From Roseibium hamelinense (GTDB lineage: Bacteria; Pseudomonadota; Alphaproteobacteria; Rhizobiales; Stappiaceae): a DNA stretch of 64,000 nt. The position numbers were made by a program, and so were the translations under genes. A model generated the notes under the pieces. That model did no database searches, had not been told where the DNA came from, and saw nothing but the letters and a program-made list of their open reading frames with translations. Shown piece after piece: positions 55,884-64,000 of this stretch. Numbering within the stretch: the first letter of the stretch is position 1; every line of letters begins with the position of its first letter. The DNA lies in assembly GCF_007830545.1 (NCBI RefSeq), contig NZ_VLLF01000003.1:347585-411584 (forward strand), written 5' to 3'.

Positions 55884-57158
55884 ATGCGCGCAGCTTCGGC
55901 GAAACCACGGATCGGGAGCGGGCTGAAGAACCGAATGGCTGCCTTCATTGACCATTGTGGCGGACGCCTTTTCGCAGTGGCAGTTCTCGTGTCATGCGCG
56001 GCAACCGCGATTTTTCTGGCAGCCTTGTCCGGGCCGATTTTCCTGCTGCCTGCATCCTTGTTCGACGCTGCTTCCGAGGACCTTGCAGCGTTCTACCGCG
56101 CTGGACAAATGGCCCTTCAGGGAATTGCGGCCAAGGCTTACGAGCCCACGTCCTTCCGGCTTGGGCTTGGCGCTGAAAATGACGAGCTGCTCTATCTGAA
56201 CCCACCTTATGCGCTGTTCTTTTTTCAGCCTTTGGCACTCATGCCCTATTGGGTTGCGAAACTCTTCTTTCTGCTCGCAACAGCAGTTCTTTTGGCGTTG
56301 ATCGGGTGGCAGGTCTGGCCGGATACCAAGATCCCGGCCGCAGCGGTGCTTATGCTATCACCTGCCGCCTTTTATTCCTTGGATTATCTGCAACTTGCTC
56401 CGGTATTTGTGTTGCTGATCGTTGCTGGCCTTTTGGTGTGCAAGGAGCGTCCGCTTTTGGCGGGTATCCTGCTGGCACTGGCGACCATCAAGCCGCAATA
56501 CGGACTGCTTGTTCCGGTTTTTTTGCTTGGCGTGCGGGCGTGGACGGCAATCATTTGTGCATCCTGCTTCACGCTTGCCTTGATAGCCGCATCGGCTGCG
56601 TTTTACGGAGTGGAATTGTGGGCCGTGTTCATTCACTCCCTGACAGAGGGCGCTCATTCTGCCCATCTGAACCAGGTGTTTCCGCTCATGGTTTCGGTCG
56701 ACTCCTCCATCGGTAAATTGGGCGCCGATCCGGCGCTGCGCCGTTTGATCCAGGGGGCGGCGATCCTTTTGGCTGCTGTCATTGTGTATCGAACGGCCCG
56801 TGCGCCGAACCGGCGCAGGGCAATCGGCCTGACCATGCTCTGCATTCCTCTGGCCGCACCATCCTTTGCGCTGTATGACTGGGCCTTCATTTGCGCCGGG
56901 TTGATGATGGTCATGCCGGCCCAACAACCGCATTCATCGGCCTTTCAGGCCCACGCGGCTCACCTGTGGCTGTTTCCGCTTCTCTATCCGTTCGTCAACT
57001 GGGCGGCTTCCGCTGAGCAGTTTGCAGTACTTGCTCTTTACTCGGCATGCGTCCCGCTGCTCGTGGCGGTCGTCCTTGCCAGCCTTTTTCTGTCAGGACA
57101 AGGCAAACCCATGACCCGCGTCGGTGCGTCAGGGTCCACGGTTGAAACCCGACCCTGA
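55884..57158 (+). CDS. GT87/DUF2029-type membrane glycosyltransferase-like protein
   Basis: A 424-residue integral membrane protein with about ten helices and the GT87-like opening ASEDLAAFYRAGQMALQGIAAKAYEPTSF, with acidic residues in the first periplasmic loop, and YLNPPYALFFFQPLALMPYWVAKLFFL. Relatives are polyprenyl-phosphate-mannose-dependent mannosyltransferases, but alphaproteobacterial members are largely uncharacterised. ATG 55884 is followed by a short basic N-terminus; ATG 55935 is an alternative. No polysaccharide cluster is adjacent. Confidence 0.82.
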   Translation: MRAASAKPRIGSGLKNRMAAFIDHCGGRLFAVAVLVSCAATAIFLAALSGPIFLLPASLFDAASEDLAAFYRAGQMALQGIAAKAYEPTSFRLGLGAENDELLYLNPPYALFFFQPLALMPYWVAKLFFLLATAVLLALIGWQVWPDTKIPAAAVLMLSPAAFYSLDYLQLAPVFVLLIVAGLLVCKERPLLAGILLALATIKPQYGLLVPVFLLGVRAWTAIICASCFTLALIAASAAFYGVELWAVFIHSLTEGAHSAHLNQVFPLMVSVDSSIGKLGADPALRRLIQGAAILLAAVIVYRTARAPNRRRAIGLTMLCIPLAAPSFALYDWAFICAGLMMVMPAQQPHSSAFQAHAAHLWLFPLLYPFVNWAASAEQFAVLALYSACVPLLVAVVLASLFLSGQGKPMTRVGASGSTVETRP

Positions 57159-57236
57159 GAATTTTCCGAAAAATTAAATGACCTTACGGCATTTTGTTGC
57201 CCAGTGGCAGTTGGCGACGGGCAATAGAGGTGTTCC

Positions 57237-58370
57237 ATGGCAGGCAAGACCGGTATCGGCATTGTGGGATGCGGAAATATTTCGCGAACATATTTCAAGC
57301 TCATTCCATTGTTTGGCGGTCTTGAAATCAAAGCCTGCGCCGATCTGAACCGGGAGATGGCTGACCATGCGGCGGCGGCCAACGGCATCCGCTCACAAAC
57401 GGTGCATGATCTTCTGGCCGCAGACGATCTGGACATCATCGTCAATCTGACAGAACCCGACGCGCATTGGGCGATTTCGAAACAGATTCTGAATGCCAAC
57501 AAGCATCTTTATTCCGAGCTTCCCCTCGTCACGGATTTCGAACAAATGCAAGCTATGTTGTCCATCGCGATGACCAGGAAGCTCAAGGTTGGTGCCGCAC
57601 CGGACAGTTTTTTGGGAGGGGCATTTCAGGCGGCCCGGGTCGCAATCGACAGCGGCCGGATCGGCACCGTGGTGTCTGGAACCTGTTTCATGATGATGCC
57701 GGGCATGGAAACGCGGCATCCGCATCCGGATATCTTCTATCGGCCTGGCGCCGGTCCGTTGATGCTTTACGGCCTTTATCACATCACTCATCTGGTCAAT
57801 TTGCTTGGTCCGGTGGCCCGTGTCGCAGCCATGAGTGCCATCGGGACACTGGAACGCGAAATCACCTCCGGGGCGCGTAAAGGCGAGCGGTTTCCGGTTC
57901 AAACGCCAACCACGGTACAAGCACTATTGCAGTTTGAAAGCGGCGCGAATATCACGCTATCAACCAGCTGGGACGTGGTGGCCCACCGGCATTTTCCGAT
58001 CGAGATCTACGGAACGGAGGGAACCCTTGTGCTGCCGGATCCGCTGTTTTTCGGGGGCGATGTGCATTTGACCGTCCATGGCAATGTGCCGCAAATGCTG
58101 GATGCCAGCGCACATCCGTTCTCTCGGCCAAACCAGAGCAATGGTACAAAATCGCTGGCAAACTACCGTGCGGCAGGCCTTGCCGACATGGCACAGGCCA
58201 TAAAGTTGAAAAACGCATATCGATGCTCCATGGGCCTTGCGATGCATGCGCTGGATACCGCGCTGTCCATTTTAAAGTCGGCAGAGATCGGAGCGTTCGT
58301 TGACGTTGAAACGCCCGGCGACCGCCCCGAACAGCTTTCGCCCGAGGATGCCAAGGCCTTGTTGAGCTGA
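57237..58370 (+). CDS. Gfo/Idh/MocA-family oxidoreductase
   Basis: A 377-residue NAD(P)-dependent dehydrogenase: Rossmann motif IGIVGCGNISRTYF at the N-terminus, VNLTEPDAHWAISKQILNANKHLYSELPL (the EKP-like motif is altered to SELPL), and a C-terminal alpha/beta domain with GLYHITHLVNLLGPVARVAA. Substrates in this family are sugars, inositols or related polyols; none can be chosen here. It starts 78 bases after the GT87-like gene on the same strand. No sugar transporter adjoins it. Confidence 0.9.
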   Translation: MAGKTGIGIVGCGNISRTYFKLIPLFGGLEIKACADLNREMADHAAAANGIRSQTVHDLLAADDLDIIVNLTEPDAHWAISKQILNANKHLYSELPLVTDFEQMQAMLSIAMTRKLKVGAAPDSFLGGAFQAARVAIDSGRIGTVVSGTCFMMMPGMETRHPHPDIFYRPGAGPLMLYGLYHITHLVNLLGPVARVAAMSAIGTLEREITSGARKGERFPVQTPTTVQALLQFESGANITLSTSWDVVAHRHFPIEIYGTEGTLVLPDPLFFGGDVHLTVHGNVPQMLDASAHPFSRPNQSNGTKSLANYRAAGLADMAQAIKLKNAYRCSMGLAMHALDTALSILKSAEIGAFVDVETPGDRPEQLSPEDAKALLS

Positions 58371-58491
58371 TACCGTGGGACAAAGCCAGCTGGGAACAGC
58401 CGAATCCGGTTGACGGTTTCCCCTGCCTTTCTAGACTGCCGCTCGTTGCGATATTTTGAGAGGGAGCCGGGCTGCGCTTTGCGCCCGGAAG

Positions 58492-59079
58492 ATGGCGGAT
58501 ATGCTCTATTTTCTAGTTGGTTTGATTGTCTTTTTTGGCCTTCATACGCTTCCGATGTTTCCGGAGCGCCGGGCGGCGATCGTCGCGCAGATGGGCGACA
58601 TGCCGTATCGCGCGGTCTATTCGATCGCCTCAATCGCCAGTTTCGTCGTCATGATCTATGGCTATGGCATGGTCCGCGGTCAGCCGCCGATTTTGTACTA
58701 TCCGCCGGAGTGGACGGGGCATCTCGTCATGCTGCTCATGGTTCCGGTGTTTCCGTTGTTGATCGCAGCCTATGTCCAAGGTCGGCTGAAGCGAACCTTC
58801 AAGCACCCGATGCTGGTGGCGATCAAACTGTGGGCCTTCTCGCATCTGTTGGTGCGCGGGGACCTTGCCTCAGTGATTTTGTTCGGCAGTTTTCTGGTCT
58901 GGGCGGTGGCGGACCGTATCTCGGTCAAACGCCGGCATGGAGGCGAGCCGTCCGTTGCGCTGCATATCGATGAAAACCGCCCCTATATCGACGGATTCGT
59001 GATCATCGCCGGGCTGATTCTGTACGGTTTGTTTGTTTGGAAGGGCCATGCGCTTGTCATTGGCGTTCCCTTGACATAA
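58492..59079 (+). CDS. NnrU family protein
   Basis: A 195-residue membrane protein with about five helices; MLYFLVGLIVFFGLHTLPMFPERRAAIVAQMG and HPMLVAIKLWAFSHLLVRGDLASVILFGSFLVWAVADRISVKRR are typical of the NnrU/MAPEG-like family. NnrU was named from nitrate/nitrite-reduction loci, but there are no denitrification genes here. The exact start is unclear: ATG 58492 and ATG 58501 share the GGAAG site. It is transcribed in line with the preceding oxidoreductase gene after a gap of about 120 bases. Confidence 0.88.
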   Translation: MADMLYFLVGLIVFFGLHTLPMFPERRAAIVAQMGDMPYRAVYSIASIASFVVMIYGYGMVRGQPPILYYPPEWTGHLVMLLMVPVFPLLIAAYVQGRLKRTFKHPMLVAIKLWAFSHLLVRGDLASVILFGSFLVWAVADRISVKRRHGGEPSVALHIDENRPYIDGFVIIAGLILYGLFVWKGHALVIGVPLT

Positions 59080-59243
59080 TCAGGCACATCTATTCTGGCG
59101 CAAAAGGCATTTGCTCACGTCCTGCCTCACTTGCGCCATCAAACCGTTGAAAACAGCCCACATCTGATGATAGCTCAGCGCATCATCCGGTTCGGGTAGG
59201 CCTAAGCGTGACCCGTTGAAGCGAACTGAGGAAAAAGAGACGA

Positions 59244-59930
59244 ATGTCCGATATCTTTCGTGAAGTCGATGAAGACATCCGCAAGGAAAAATACAGTCGG
59301 CTTTGGGATCGCTTTGGCGTATGGATCATCGCCGCCGCCGTTCTGATCATTGCGGGAACCGCCGGTTACCGCGGATGGATTTATTGGGAATCTCAGAAAG
59401 CTCAGGAAGCCGGCGATACGTTCTTTGAAGCATCCAGGCTTGCAGACGAAGGCAACTATCAGGACGCCCAGGCACTGTTCAATCAGCTTGAGCAATCGAT
59501 TGGCGGTTACCCGGTTCTGGCGCGGTTGCGCAGCGCAACCTCGCTCGACCAGGAGGGGCGAAAGGAAGAAGCTCTGGCAGCCTTCGACGCCGTCGCCCGG
59601 GACAGCTCGGTCGCCGGCGCCTTGCAGGATGTTGCTGCGTTGCGCGCCGGATATCTGGCGATTGATCTTGAAGACTATTCTGCTGTAGCCGACCGCGTTG
59701 AAGGCCTGACGGCCGCCGGCGAACCGTTCCGCGCCGCTGCGCGCGAAATCATGGCGGTCGCCGCATGGAAAGCCGGCGACATTGACGCTGCCCGCAACTG
59801 GATTGAGCAGATCCGTGATGATGCAGAAGCGCCAGCCGATGTGACGCGGCGCGTGGGCATTTTGAATCAGGTGATCCGCTCCCAATACGGCGCACCGGAG
59901 ACTTCTGGCGAGGAGGCCAGCCAAGAATGA
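59244..59930 (+). CDS. YfgM-like tetratricopeptide membrane protein
   Basis: A 228-residue protein with one transmembrane helix (about residues 25-45, FGVWIIAAAVLIIAGTAGYRGWIYW) and a periplasmic tetratricopeptide-like domain (DTFFEASRLADEGNYQDAQALFNQLEQ onward). It begins IFREVDEDIRKEKYSRLWDRFG, typical of alphaproteobacterial members of the YfgM/DUF2133 family. The stop overlaps the start of the BamB-like gene by four bases, as in many proteobacteria where yfgM-bamB-der are linked. Role: probably chaperone-like assistance at the translocon or outer-membrane assembly. Confidence 0.9.
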   Translation: MSDIFREVDEDIRKEKYSRLWDRFGVWIIAAAVLIIAGTAGYRGWIYWESQKAQEAGDTFFEASRLADEGNYQDAQALFNQLEQSIGGYPVLARLRSATSLDQEGRKEEALAAFDAVARDSSVAGALQDVAALRAGYLAIDLEDYSAVADRVEGLTAAGEPFRAAAREIMAVAAWKAGDIDAARNWIEQIRDDAEAPADVTRRVGILNQVIRSQYGAPETSGEEASQE

Positions 59931-61276
59931 CCGTATCCTTCAGCGCAAATCTGCGCGCCATCGGCTGCGCGGTCGGCCTCAGTGCGTTCCTTGTCGGTTG
60001 CGGCACGATCAGCGATGTGACCGGCTCGCTAAATCCCTTCGGCAATGAGGAAATTCTCGAAGGTGAACGCCAGCCAGTGTTTGAAGGCGTTGATCCGGCT
60101 CTTGCGGCTGCGGGCGGCACGGCGTCGGTTGGTCAGGCGACCGGCGGTCAGGACTGGCCGATGGCCGGAGGTGGCGAACGCAATGATCCGGGCAATGTTG
60201 CTGTTTCCGTTTCCGGACAGCGTGCATGGCGCTCCAATATCGGAGCCTCCGGTGGCGGTTTGACGTCCTCCTCCTTGCGGGTGTCGTCGCGCCCGGTGAG
60301 CGCCGGCGGGCGGATCTATGTTTACAAGCCGTCCGGCGAGGTGGTCGCCCTGTCTACCAATGGCGGCCGGGCCTGGACGCAAAACCTCAGGCCGGAAGGC
60401 GAGAACGGCATCGCGCCCGGCGGCGGTGTGGCCGTATCGGGCGGGCGGGTGATTGCTGCGACCGGATACCGCCAGGTGGCCGCACTTGAGGCCGGCTCGG
60501 GCCGCGTTCTTTGGACCGCCGAGCTCGATACACCGGCCCGCAGTGCACCAACGGTCGGGGCAGGGCACGTTTTTGTGGTGACCCAGTCCAACGAAGTTTA
60601 TGCGTTGAACGTCGAGGACGGGACCGAAGCCTGGTCCTATATCGGCATTGACGAGACTGCCGGCCTTTTGTCGGCCGCGAACCCTGCTGTTTCGGGCAAT
60701 ACGGTCGTGGTGCCGTTTTCCTCCGGCGAGCTGATGGCGATTGACATCAAGACCGGTGAACCAAAGTGGATCGACGGCGTTGCGCGCGGCTTCCGCACGC
60801 TTGCGCTATCCGGCTTGGCCGATGTTTCCGCCAGCCCTGTGATTGCCGGTGACACCGTTTATGCGACCGGTGTAGCCGGGCGCACGATCGCATCTTCCCT
60901 GCGCACCGGGCAACGCCAATGGGCGCAGGACCTGGGCAGCGTGCATACGCCCGTTGTATCCGGCAACGCGCTGTTCATGGTCGATCTGGATGACCGCATG
61001 GTCGCCCTCGACCGTAAAACCGGCGAAACTCTCTGGGCCACCACCTTGCCGCGCCCGACAAAGAAAAAGCGCCGCCGCAACTGGGCCGGGCCAATCCTTG
61101 CAAATGGCGCCTTGGTCGCCATGTCGAGTGACGGGCAGTTCGCAGCCGTCGACGCGGCCTCGGGGCAGATCATGACAACCCAGCCGGTGAATACGGATGT
61201 TTTCGTGACACCTATCGTTGCCGGAGGACGTATGATCGTTCTGGATGGTGACAGCGCGGTCGCAGCGTTTAATTGA
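59927..61276 (+). CDS. bamB: BamB-like outer-membrane assembly lipoprotein (PQQ repeat)
   Basis: A 449-residue lipoprotein: signal sequence with lipobox LVGC (acylation at C25), then about 60 low-complexity residues and an eight-bladed beta-propeller with PQQ-like repeats (RIYVYKPSGEVVALSTNGGRAWTQNL, RVLWTAELDTPARSAP, HVFVVTQSNEVYALNVEDGTEAWSY). BamB helps BamA insert outer-membrane beta-barrels. It follows the YfgM-like gene with a four-base overlap and precedes der by 38 bases. Function is by family and synteny. Confidence 0.9.
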   Translation: MTVSFSANLRAIGCAVGLSAFLVGCGTISDVTGSLNPFGNEEILEGERQPVFEGVDPALAAAGGTASVGQATGGQDWPMAGGGERNDPGNVAVSVSGQRAWRSNIGASGGGLTSSSLRVSSRPVSAGGRIYVYKPSGEVVALSTNGGRAWTQNLRPEGENGIAPGGGVAVSGGRVIAATGYRQVAALEAGSGRVLWTAELDTPARSAPTVGAGHVFVVTQSNEVYALNVEDGTEAWSYIGIDETAGLLSAANPAVSGNTVVVPFSSGELMAIDIKTGEPKWIDGVARGFRTLALSGLADVSASPVIAGDTVYATGVAGRTIASSLRTGQRQWAQDLGSVHTPVVSGNALFMVDLDDRMVALDRKTGETLWATTLPRPTKKKRRRNWAGPILANGALVAMSSDGQFAAVDAASGQIMTTQPVNTDVFVTPIVAGGRMIVLDGDSAVAAFN

Positions 61277-61314
61277 TGATCCGGCCGCAGGACGGCGGAT
61301 AAGGAGTACAGGAC

Positions 61315-62733
61315 GTGGGCGCTACTGTCGCCATTATTGGCCGGCCGAATGTCGGCAAATCAACACTCTTCAACCGCCTGGTCGGCAAACGCCTGGCGCT
61401 GGTGGATGACACACCGGGCGTGACCCGCGACCGGCGGCCAGGAGAGGCGCGCCTCGGCGACCTTCGTTTTACGATTGTCGACACTGCCGGACTTGAAGAT
61501 GCTGATTCTGCGAGCCTGGAGGGCCGCATGCGCCGCCAGACCGAAGAGGCGATTGAGACCGCCGATGCGGTTTTGTTCGTGATTGATGCCCGTGCAGGCG
61601 TGACCCCGCTTGATGCCCATTTTGCCGAAGTCGCGCGCAAGACCACGCGGCCGGTGATCCTGTTGGCCAACAAGGCTGAGGGGCGGGCCGGTGAAAGCGG
61701 CCTGTTTGAGAGCTACTCGCTTGGGCTGGGTGAACCGATCGCGGTGTCTGCCGAACACGGCGAGGGCCTGGCAGACCTTTACGATGCGCTCAAGCCCTAT
61801 GTCGACCAGGTTGACGCCGAAGAGGCCGCCGCCAAGGAGGAGGCGGTCACCAATGTCGATGTCGATGAAGAGGGTGAGCTGATCGACGCGGAAGACCCGG
61901 TTGGCACAAGAGAGCGCCCGCTCCGGGTTGCAATTGTTGGCCGTCCGAACGCCGGCAAATCGACGTTGATCAACAAGCTGCTTGGCGAAGACCGCATGCT
62001 GACTGGTCCGGAAGCGGGAATCACACGTGATTCCATTTCCGTCGATTGGGAGTGGCGCGACCGGCACATAAAGCTGTTCGACACGGCCGGCATCCGGCGT
62101 AAGGCGCGTGTTCAGGAAAAGCTGGAAAAGCTCTCCGTTGCCGATGCGCTGAGAGCCATCAAGTTTGCCGAGGTCGTTGTCATCACACTGGACGCGACCA
62201 ATTCGTTCGAAAAGCAGGATCTGCAGATCATCGACCTTGTTGCGCGGGAGGGCCGTGCCCTGGTGGTCGCGATCAACAAGTGGGACCTGATTGAAGACCG
62301 GGAAGCCGCCTGGAAGAAAATCCGCGACGCCAACGAGCGGTATTTCAATCAAATCCGCGGCGTTCAGATTGCCACCTTGTCCGGTATGCATGGTCAAGGT
62401 GTCGACAAGCTGATGGAAAGCGTGTTTACCGCATATGACGCTTGGAATGCCCGGGTATCGACTGCCAAACTCAACCGCTGGCTCGAGCGTGTAACTGTCA
62501 ATCATCCGCCGCCTGCCGTTGCGGGCCGGCGTGTGCGCCTTCGCTATCTGACCCAGCCGAAAACCAGGCCGCCACATTTCATCGCGTTTTGCTCGCGCCC
62601 TGAACAGCTGCCGGAAAGCTACACACGCTACCTGGTGAATTCCCTGCGGCAGACCTTCAACATTCACGGCACGCCGATCCGCTTTTCCTATCGCAAGGGC
62701 GAAAACCCCTATGTTGCGCGGAAAAAGCGCTAG
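61315..62733 (+). CDS. der: GTPase Der (EngA), ribosome assembly
   Basis: A 472-residue double-GTPase needed for 50S maturation. The first G domain has [12 protein letters not shown] and [10 protein letters not shown]; the second has [32 protein letters not shown] and NKWDLI; a C-terminal KH-like domain (about 385-472) ends in [16 protein letters not shown]. The linker between the G domains is acidic ([28 protein letters not shown]). GTG 61315 follows AAGGAG eight bases upstream. Length and motifs are complete. Confidence 0.97.
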   Translation: MGATVAIIGRPNVGKSTLFNRLVGKRLALVDDTPGVTRDRRPGEARLGDLRFTIVDTAGLEDADSASLEGRMRRQTEEAIETADAVLFVIDARAGVTPLDAHFAEVARKTTRPVILLANKAEGRAGESGLFESYSLGLGEPIAVSAEHGEGLADLYDALKPYVDQVDAEEAAAKEEAVTNVDVDEEGELIDAEDPVGTRERPLRVAIVGRPNAGKSTLINKLLGEDRMLTGPEAGITRDSISVDWEWRDRHIKLFDTAGIRRKARVQEKLEKLSVADALRAIKFAEVVVITLDATNSFEKQDLQIIDLVAREGRALVVAINKWDLIEDREAAWKKIRDANERYFNQIRGVQIATLSGMHGQGVDKLMESVFTAYDAWNARVSTAKLNRWLERVTVNHPPPAVAGRRVRLRYLTQPKTRPPHFIAFCSRPEQLPESYTRYLVNSLRQTFNIHGTPIRFSYRKGENPYVARKKR

Positions 62734-62838
62734 GGACGGCATCCTGTCATATCCGTGTTTCCGTTTCCGGCCTATGCACTGTTCGCTGCCATAGAGTGGG
62801 ATCGGGCGCGCAACCCGTTTTTGATGGAGTTCTTGAAC

Positions 62839-63630
62839 ATGGCGTCAGAACGCTTTGATTTTGCGTGTGCTCTTGCCGAAAAGGCCGGAGAGCTCGCTCT
62901 TGAGTATTTCAAGCGTCTCGATACGCTGACGATCAGCGAAAAAGGCCATCAGGACCTGGTGTCCGAAGCAGATCGCGACGTTGAAACGCTGATCCGTGCC
63001 GAACTTGCCAAAGCCTTTCCGGATGACGGTATCGTCGGCGAGGAGCACGAGAATGTGGATGGCACCACCGGCTACACTTGGGTGATCGATCCGATCGACG
63101 GCACCGCCAATTTTGTCGCTGGTATTCCGCAATGGTGCGTGATCCTGGCCTGCACCTTTGCGGACGAGACCATTATCGGCGTGATCCGGGATCCCATTGC
63201 CGGCGAAACCTTCCGGGCAAAACGGGGGGCGGGTGCTTTTGTCAACAACAAGCCGATCCGTGCATCCTCAACAGATACACTGGCCCGCGGTTCGGTGGGC
63301 ATCGGATTCAACGGCCGGAGCAAGGCAACGGACGCGATAAACGCGATCGGTGGCCTCGTGTCGAAGGGCGGCGTGTTCTTCCGGAATGCATCGGGCGGAT
63401 TGATGCTGGCCTATGCCGCATCCGGGCGGCTGATCGGGTATCTGGAATCGCACATGCATGCCTGGGACTGTCTGGCCGGCATGCTGATCATGCGCGAGGC
63501 CGGCGGCAAGGTGGCTGAATTTGACGGCCACAGCGTCCTGGCCAAGGGAACCAGGGTTATTGTCGGCGCGCCGGGTGTGTTTTCTGACCTGAAGGACATT
63601 GCCGAGGCGTCGTTCGCCCCCCAATCCTGA
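62839..63630 (+). CDS. Inositol-monophosphatase-family phosphatase
   Basis: A 263-residue Mg2+-dependent phosphatase: GHQDLVSEADRDVETLIRAELAKAFPDDGIVGEEHEN (metal-binding Glu), WVIDPIDGTANFVAGIPQWCV (second metal motif) and SHMHAWDCLAGMLIMREAGG (third). The family includes inositol monophosphatase and the histidinol-phosphatase HisN; I cannot separate these here. ATG 62839 (GGAG nine bases upstream) fits the family N-terminus (ASERFDFACALAEKAGELAL); the frame is open from 62755 with a hydrophobic non-conserved lead. It follows der by about 105 bases. Confidence 0.9.
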   Translation: MASERFDFACALAEKAGELALEYFKRLDTLTISEKGHQDLVSEADRDVETLIRAELAKAFPDDGIVGEEHENVDGTTGYTWVIDPIDGTANFVAGIPQWCVILACTFADETIIGVIRDPIAGETFRAKRGAGAFVNNKPIRASSTDTLARGSVGIGFNGRSKATDAINAIGGLVSKGGVFFRNASGGLMLAYAASGRLIGYLESHMHAWDCLAGMLIMREAGGKVAEFDGHSVLAKGTRVIVGAPGVFSDLKDIAEASFAPQS

Positions 63631-63648
63631 CAGGTTTTGGCTGACATC

Positions 63649-63682
63649 AAAAAGCCGTCCCCGGGGCATGGGGACGGCTTTT
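63649..63682. terminator. Bidirectional terminator between phosphatase gene and hcp
   Basis: AAAAGCCGTCCCC pairs with GGGGACGGCTTTT around a short loop; U-runs arise on both strands. A second inverted repeat (TTCTGCCGG at 63681 and CCGGCAGAA at 63709) lies between it and the hcp stop, reinforcing the end of the minus-strand transcript. Confidence 0.88.
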
Positions 63683-63730
63683 CTGCCGGAGGTCTTAAGG
63701 GCGGGCCCCCGGCAGAAGGGGGAGATCCGG

Positions 63731-64000
63731 TTATGATGTGACCGGAGCGCGCCAGTCGTCGGAACCGGATGTGCCGGCTTTTTCGTGGGTCCACTCGGCT
63801 TTGCGGTAGCTGAAGAACCACTGGTCGAGATCGCCGCGGGAAGCGTTTTTGTCGTCGTTGACGTCCGGCAGCAGGTGCTTGCCTTCAACCAGAACCGCGT
63901 CGGTGTACTTGACGGTGAAGTAGTGCTCCTGCTGGCCTGCGGTCGAGGTGCGCCAGAAAGCGACTTCGATTTCCAGGTTTTCGCCGGTTGCCAGAGCCTG
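63731..64000 (-). CDS. hcp: Type VI secretion tube protein Hcp, 3' part
   Basis: Only the last 89 codons are in the window, read on the minus strand from the right edge and ending with TAA at 63731. The sequence has LATGENLEIEVAFWRTSTAG, EHYFTVKYTDAVLVEGKHL, WFFSYRKAEWTHEKAG and a C-terminal SGSDDWRAPV. This order resembles the Hcp1/EC-type family (a TTGQTLKSAEF-like start, YFNTKLENV, ELRYEKITWTY and an SDSW end), the hexameric tube of the type VI secretion system. The family call is from recall of those motifs; the rest of the gene and any T6SS cluster lie to the right. Confidence 0.8.
   Translation of the reverse strand, partial: QALATGENLEIEVAFWRTSTAGQQEHYFTVKYTDAVLVEGKHLLPDVNDDKNASRGDLDQWFFSYRKAEWTHEKAGTSGSDDWRAPVTS

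Noticed and set aside
61360..62742. 460-codon open frame antisense to der
   Set aside because: Der is an essential conserved GTPase in the other strand; the antisense translation has no domain features and is a product of GC-rich codon bias.

Overview
The window reads as a chromosomal segment of a GC-rich alphaproteobacterium. Gene families and neighbourhoods (psd-pssA pair, DUF2865 protein, NaAtm1-like ABC exporter, LysR regulator PcaQ divergent from pcaD) point to the Hyphomicrobiales. A marine Stappiaceae member such as Roseibium/Labrenzia is my best guess, inferred from gene content only. I saw no rRNA, tRNA, CRISPR array, transposase or phage gene. Most of the window is dense housekeeping and catabolic genes; the window ends inside a gene at both sides.

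Region 1 (1-20.9 kb): the 3' part of a class II DAHP synthase, a CheY-like protein, glutamine-dependent NAD synthase, an MFS transporter, a glutamyl-tRNA synthetase whose 3' end overlaps a convergent DUF2865 gene, a MarR regulator, an unusual metallo-beta-lactamase-fold protein with a long acidic tail, CreA, an SH3b protein, an ArsR regulator with a small secreted protein upstream, an L,D-transpeptidase, cysS (3' part compositionally foreign), a GFA-type protein, citramalate synthase, RarD, a REC-REC-GGDEF diguanylate cyclase and a LOG-family protein.

Region 2 (21-36 kb): a membrane-anchored Ig-like/LysM protein; an ArsR regulator with a perfect inverted-repeat operator followed by an Atm1-type heavy-metal exporter; a LysR regulator divergent from a 62-residue protein; psd-pssA for phosphatidylethanolamine synthesis; a GNAT enzyme; a MarR-GNAT fusion with its own palindromic operator; and a padR-MFP-RND efflux operon.

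Region 3 (36.5-51.4 kb) is the most coherent system: a complete 4-hydroxybenzoate/protocatechuate branch of the beta-ketoadipate pathway. PobR (AraC type) and PobA make protocatechuate. A single tight operon, pcaD-C-H-G-I-J-F-B, takes it to succinyl-CoA plus acetyl-CoA. PcaQ is divergent from pcaD, and a TRAP transporter (dctPQM) lies beyond PcaQ. The pcaQ/pcaD intergenic region and the TRAP promoter carry the same two-armed element: GGTTAT, exactly 26 bases, ATAAC, with a shared 15-base block including the second arm. This argues that PcaQ controls uptake together with catabolism.

Region 4 (51.4-64 kb): znuC-znuB-zur behind a Zur-like box, a DUF3429 protein, a periplasmic glutathione peroxidase, a renalase-like flavoprotein, a GT87-type membrane protein, a Gfo/Idh/MocA oxidoreductase, an NnrU-family protein, a YfgM-like/BamB/Der cluster for envelope assembly and ribosome maturation, an inositol-monophosphatase-family enzyme, and at the right edge the 3' end of a type VI secretion Hcp gene.
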